This document shows, in pieces, positions 5,359 through 6,654 of a DNA stretch of 6,654 bases. Under the pieces are notes generated by a model. That model had not been told where the DNA came from and ran no database searches. It worked only from the letters and a program-made list of their open reading frames with translations. The position numbers were made by a program, and so were the translations under genes. Source of the stretch: Bacillota bacterium (GTDB taxonomy: Bacteria > Bacillota > Syntrophomonadia > Syntrophomonadales > Syntrophomonadaceae). Positions within the stretch are counted from its first letter, which is position 1; every line of letters starts with the position of its first letter. The stretch is from NCBI GenBank assembly GCA_017861475.1, contig JAGFXV010000083.1:1-6654 (forward strand). The letters run 5' to 3'.

Positions 5359-6654
5359 ATGGAGGCAAGATCCTGGCATCGTCATTATGATTTTTTTGTA
5401 CCCCGAAGTATTCGTTATCCAGAAATACCAGTCGCCGATCTTTTACAATTTGCGGCAAGCACCAATCCGGATAAGACTGCACTAAATTTCTATGGAACCA
5501 AAACTACGTTTGCACAATTGCGTCAACAGGTTCTCAAAATGGCCAGCGCTCTTGCCAACCTAGGTATTGGCAAAGGCGACCGAATAGGACTTCATATGCC
5601 CAATTGTCCGCAATATATCATTTCTTATTATGCAGGACTGTCTCTGGGAGCTATAATTGTAAATATAAACCCCCTCTATACGGCCAATGAACTCAAAGAA
5701 ATAGCCCGACAGACAAATCTATCCTTACTGTTCACTTTTGATCTCGCACTGAAGCAGGTTCGAGAGCTTTGCCGGGACATAGCCATCTCGCACGTTATCG
5801 TCACAAGAATATCAGATTTCATTGATGGATTACCTGTAAGTACACCGGAAGAAATTTGCGGTTCGGATCCTGGATGGGGACATTTTTCTGTGATCCTGGA
5901 AGGTTCCTCCGATATAAAATTGCCACGCATAGAGATAGGACCTCAAGATCCGGCCTTAATTCAGTTTACAGGTGGCACGACGGGGATTCCTAAAGGAGCC
6001 GTCTTGACCCATGCAAATATTATAGCATCAGTGGTAGCCAATACGATGTGGGGAGATTATATCTTGCAGGCGAAAGACCCGGATATACGAAACGTATTGG
6101 TGGTTCTTCCTTACTTTCATCTCTTTGGAAACATTCTTTGTCTGAACTGGGGAATATATACATGTTCCACCCAGATCATTCTACCGCGTTTCGATATTGA
6201 AGAAGTTATGACTACTCTGGCTGGTGCTAAAGGAATCGGTTTCTTCCCGGCAGTACCTACCATGATTAATGCAATCATCAATCACCCCAAAGCTGCGGAC
6301 TTGAACTTGGGGAAAAAATTGACTCAGATCAGTTCTGCTGCGGCACCGATGCCTCAGGAAATGATCTACAAACTCAAAGAGATGGGAGTCTTCTATTCGG
6401 AAGGTTGGGGAATGACTGAAACAACCTCAATGGGAACCAGTCTTCCTCTGATGGGTCGCAAGAAAGTCGGAAGTATAGGCATTCCCGCTCCGGACACAGA
6501 TATACGCTTAGTGGATGTCGAGGACGGCGTTACCATTGTGCCTCGAGGGACGCCGGGAGAAATCCTCATCAAGGGACCCACTGTAATGAAAGAATACTGG
6601 AACAATCCCGAAGAAACAGCCAATCATCTCAAAGACGGCTGGCTTCATACCGGT
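5359..6654 (+). CDS. Long-chain fatty-acid–CoA ligase (FadD-like, AMP-binding), N-terminal 432 residues; runs off right edge
   Basis: It activates a fatty acid with ATP to an acyl-adenylate and then to acyl-CoA, the entry step to β-oxidation, at the cytoplasmic face of the membrane. The frame is open from ATG to the window end. Seen: the N-terminal ANL-family region with the ADLLQFAASTNPDKTAL / TTFAQLRQQ pattern (26-57). P-loop-like motif FTGGTTGIPKGAVLTH (203-218). PYFHLFG (251-257). AAAPMP (327-332). The adenylate-binding motif YSEGWGMTETT (346-356). The start of the A7 motif GWLHTG (427-432), whose next residue should be the ribose-binding Asp. The hinge and catalytic-Lys C-terminal domain lie outside. 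FadD-type proteins are usually about 550 residues, so about four fifths is present. It is divergent from the σ54 activator gene and has its own σ54-type promoter. Family is firm; chain length preference (long versus medium or aromatic) is inferred. Confidence 0.93.
   Translation, partial: MEARSWHRHYDFFVPRSIRYPEIPVADLLQFAASTNPDKTALNFYGTKTTFAQLRQQVLKMASALANLGIGKGDRIGLHMPNCPQYIISYYAGLSLGAIIVNINPLYTANELKEIARQTNLSLLFTFDLALKQVRELCRDIAISHVIVTRISDFIDGLPVSTPEEICGSDPGWGHFSVILEGSSDIKLPRIEIGPQDPALIQFTGGTTGIPKGAVLTHANIIASVVANTMWGDYILQAKDPDIRNVLVVLPYFHLFGNILCLNWGIYTCSTQIILPRFDIEEVMTTLAGAKGIGFFPAVPTMINAIINHPKAADLNLGKKLTQISSAAAPMPQEMIYKLKEMGVFYSEGWGMTETTSMGTSLPLMGRKKVGSIGIPAPDTDIRLVDVEDGVTIVPRGTPGEILIKGPTVMKEYWNNPEETANHLKDGWLHTG

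Overview
The window appears to be a σ54-controlled fatty-acid (acyl-CoA) degradation locus. It holds a divergent pair of transcription units around an AT-rich intergenic region. Four protein genes are supported: a partial thiolase (minus strand, running off the left edge), a complete acyl-CoA dehydrogenase (minus), a complete 1045-residue σ54 enhancer-binding regulator (minus), and a partial long-chain acyl-CoA ligase (plus, running off the right edge). I see no rRNA, tRNA, CRISPR array or insertion sequence. The organism is probably an anaerobic Desulfobacterota-type bacterium (sulfate reducer or syntroph). This is inferred from the moderate base composition, the FadD / acyl-CoA dehydrogenase / thiolase content and the large GAF-AAA-Fis regulator, and it is not proven by any marker gene.

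Layout from left to right: 1-557 (minus) is the thiolase N-terminal part. A 102-base gap without an evident terminator follows. The acyl-CoA dehydrogenase is at 660-1802 (minus). A 203-base regulatory region (1803-2005) holds a clear -24/-12 promoter and two direct-repeat boxes. The σ54 activator is at 2006-5143 (minus). A 215-base divergent intergenic region (5144-5358) holds a second -24/-12 promoter and three further boxes. The acyl-CoA ligase runs from 5359 to the window end (plus).

The most informative signal is non-coding. A box of consensus TTGTTGRYRT occurs four times, plus one weaker copy, and only in front of the two σ54-type promoters. The outer box starts 126 bp (dehydrogenase) and 127 bp (ligase) upstream of the second base of the -12 dinucleotide, with the same orientation toward the promoter. 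The inner boxes differ by one helical turn between the two sites. This is what one expects of upstream activating sequences for a single enhancer-binding protein, and the obvious candidate is the activator encoded between the two promoters.

Proposed working model: the activator carries tetratricopeptide-type repeats and a GAF sensor domain but no phosphorylation receiver. It would sense a metabolite or partner and open both promoters. Fatty-acid activation (ligase) and the first and last steps of β-oxidation (dehydrogenase, thiolase) would then be switched on together. The protein families are clear from sequence; the regulatory wiring and the ligand are inference. I did not find a radically new class of system. 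The unusual items are the activator's architecture and the matched promoter geometry.
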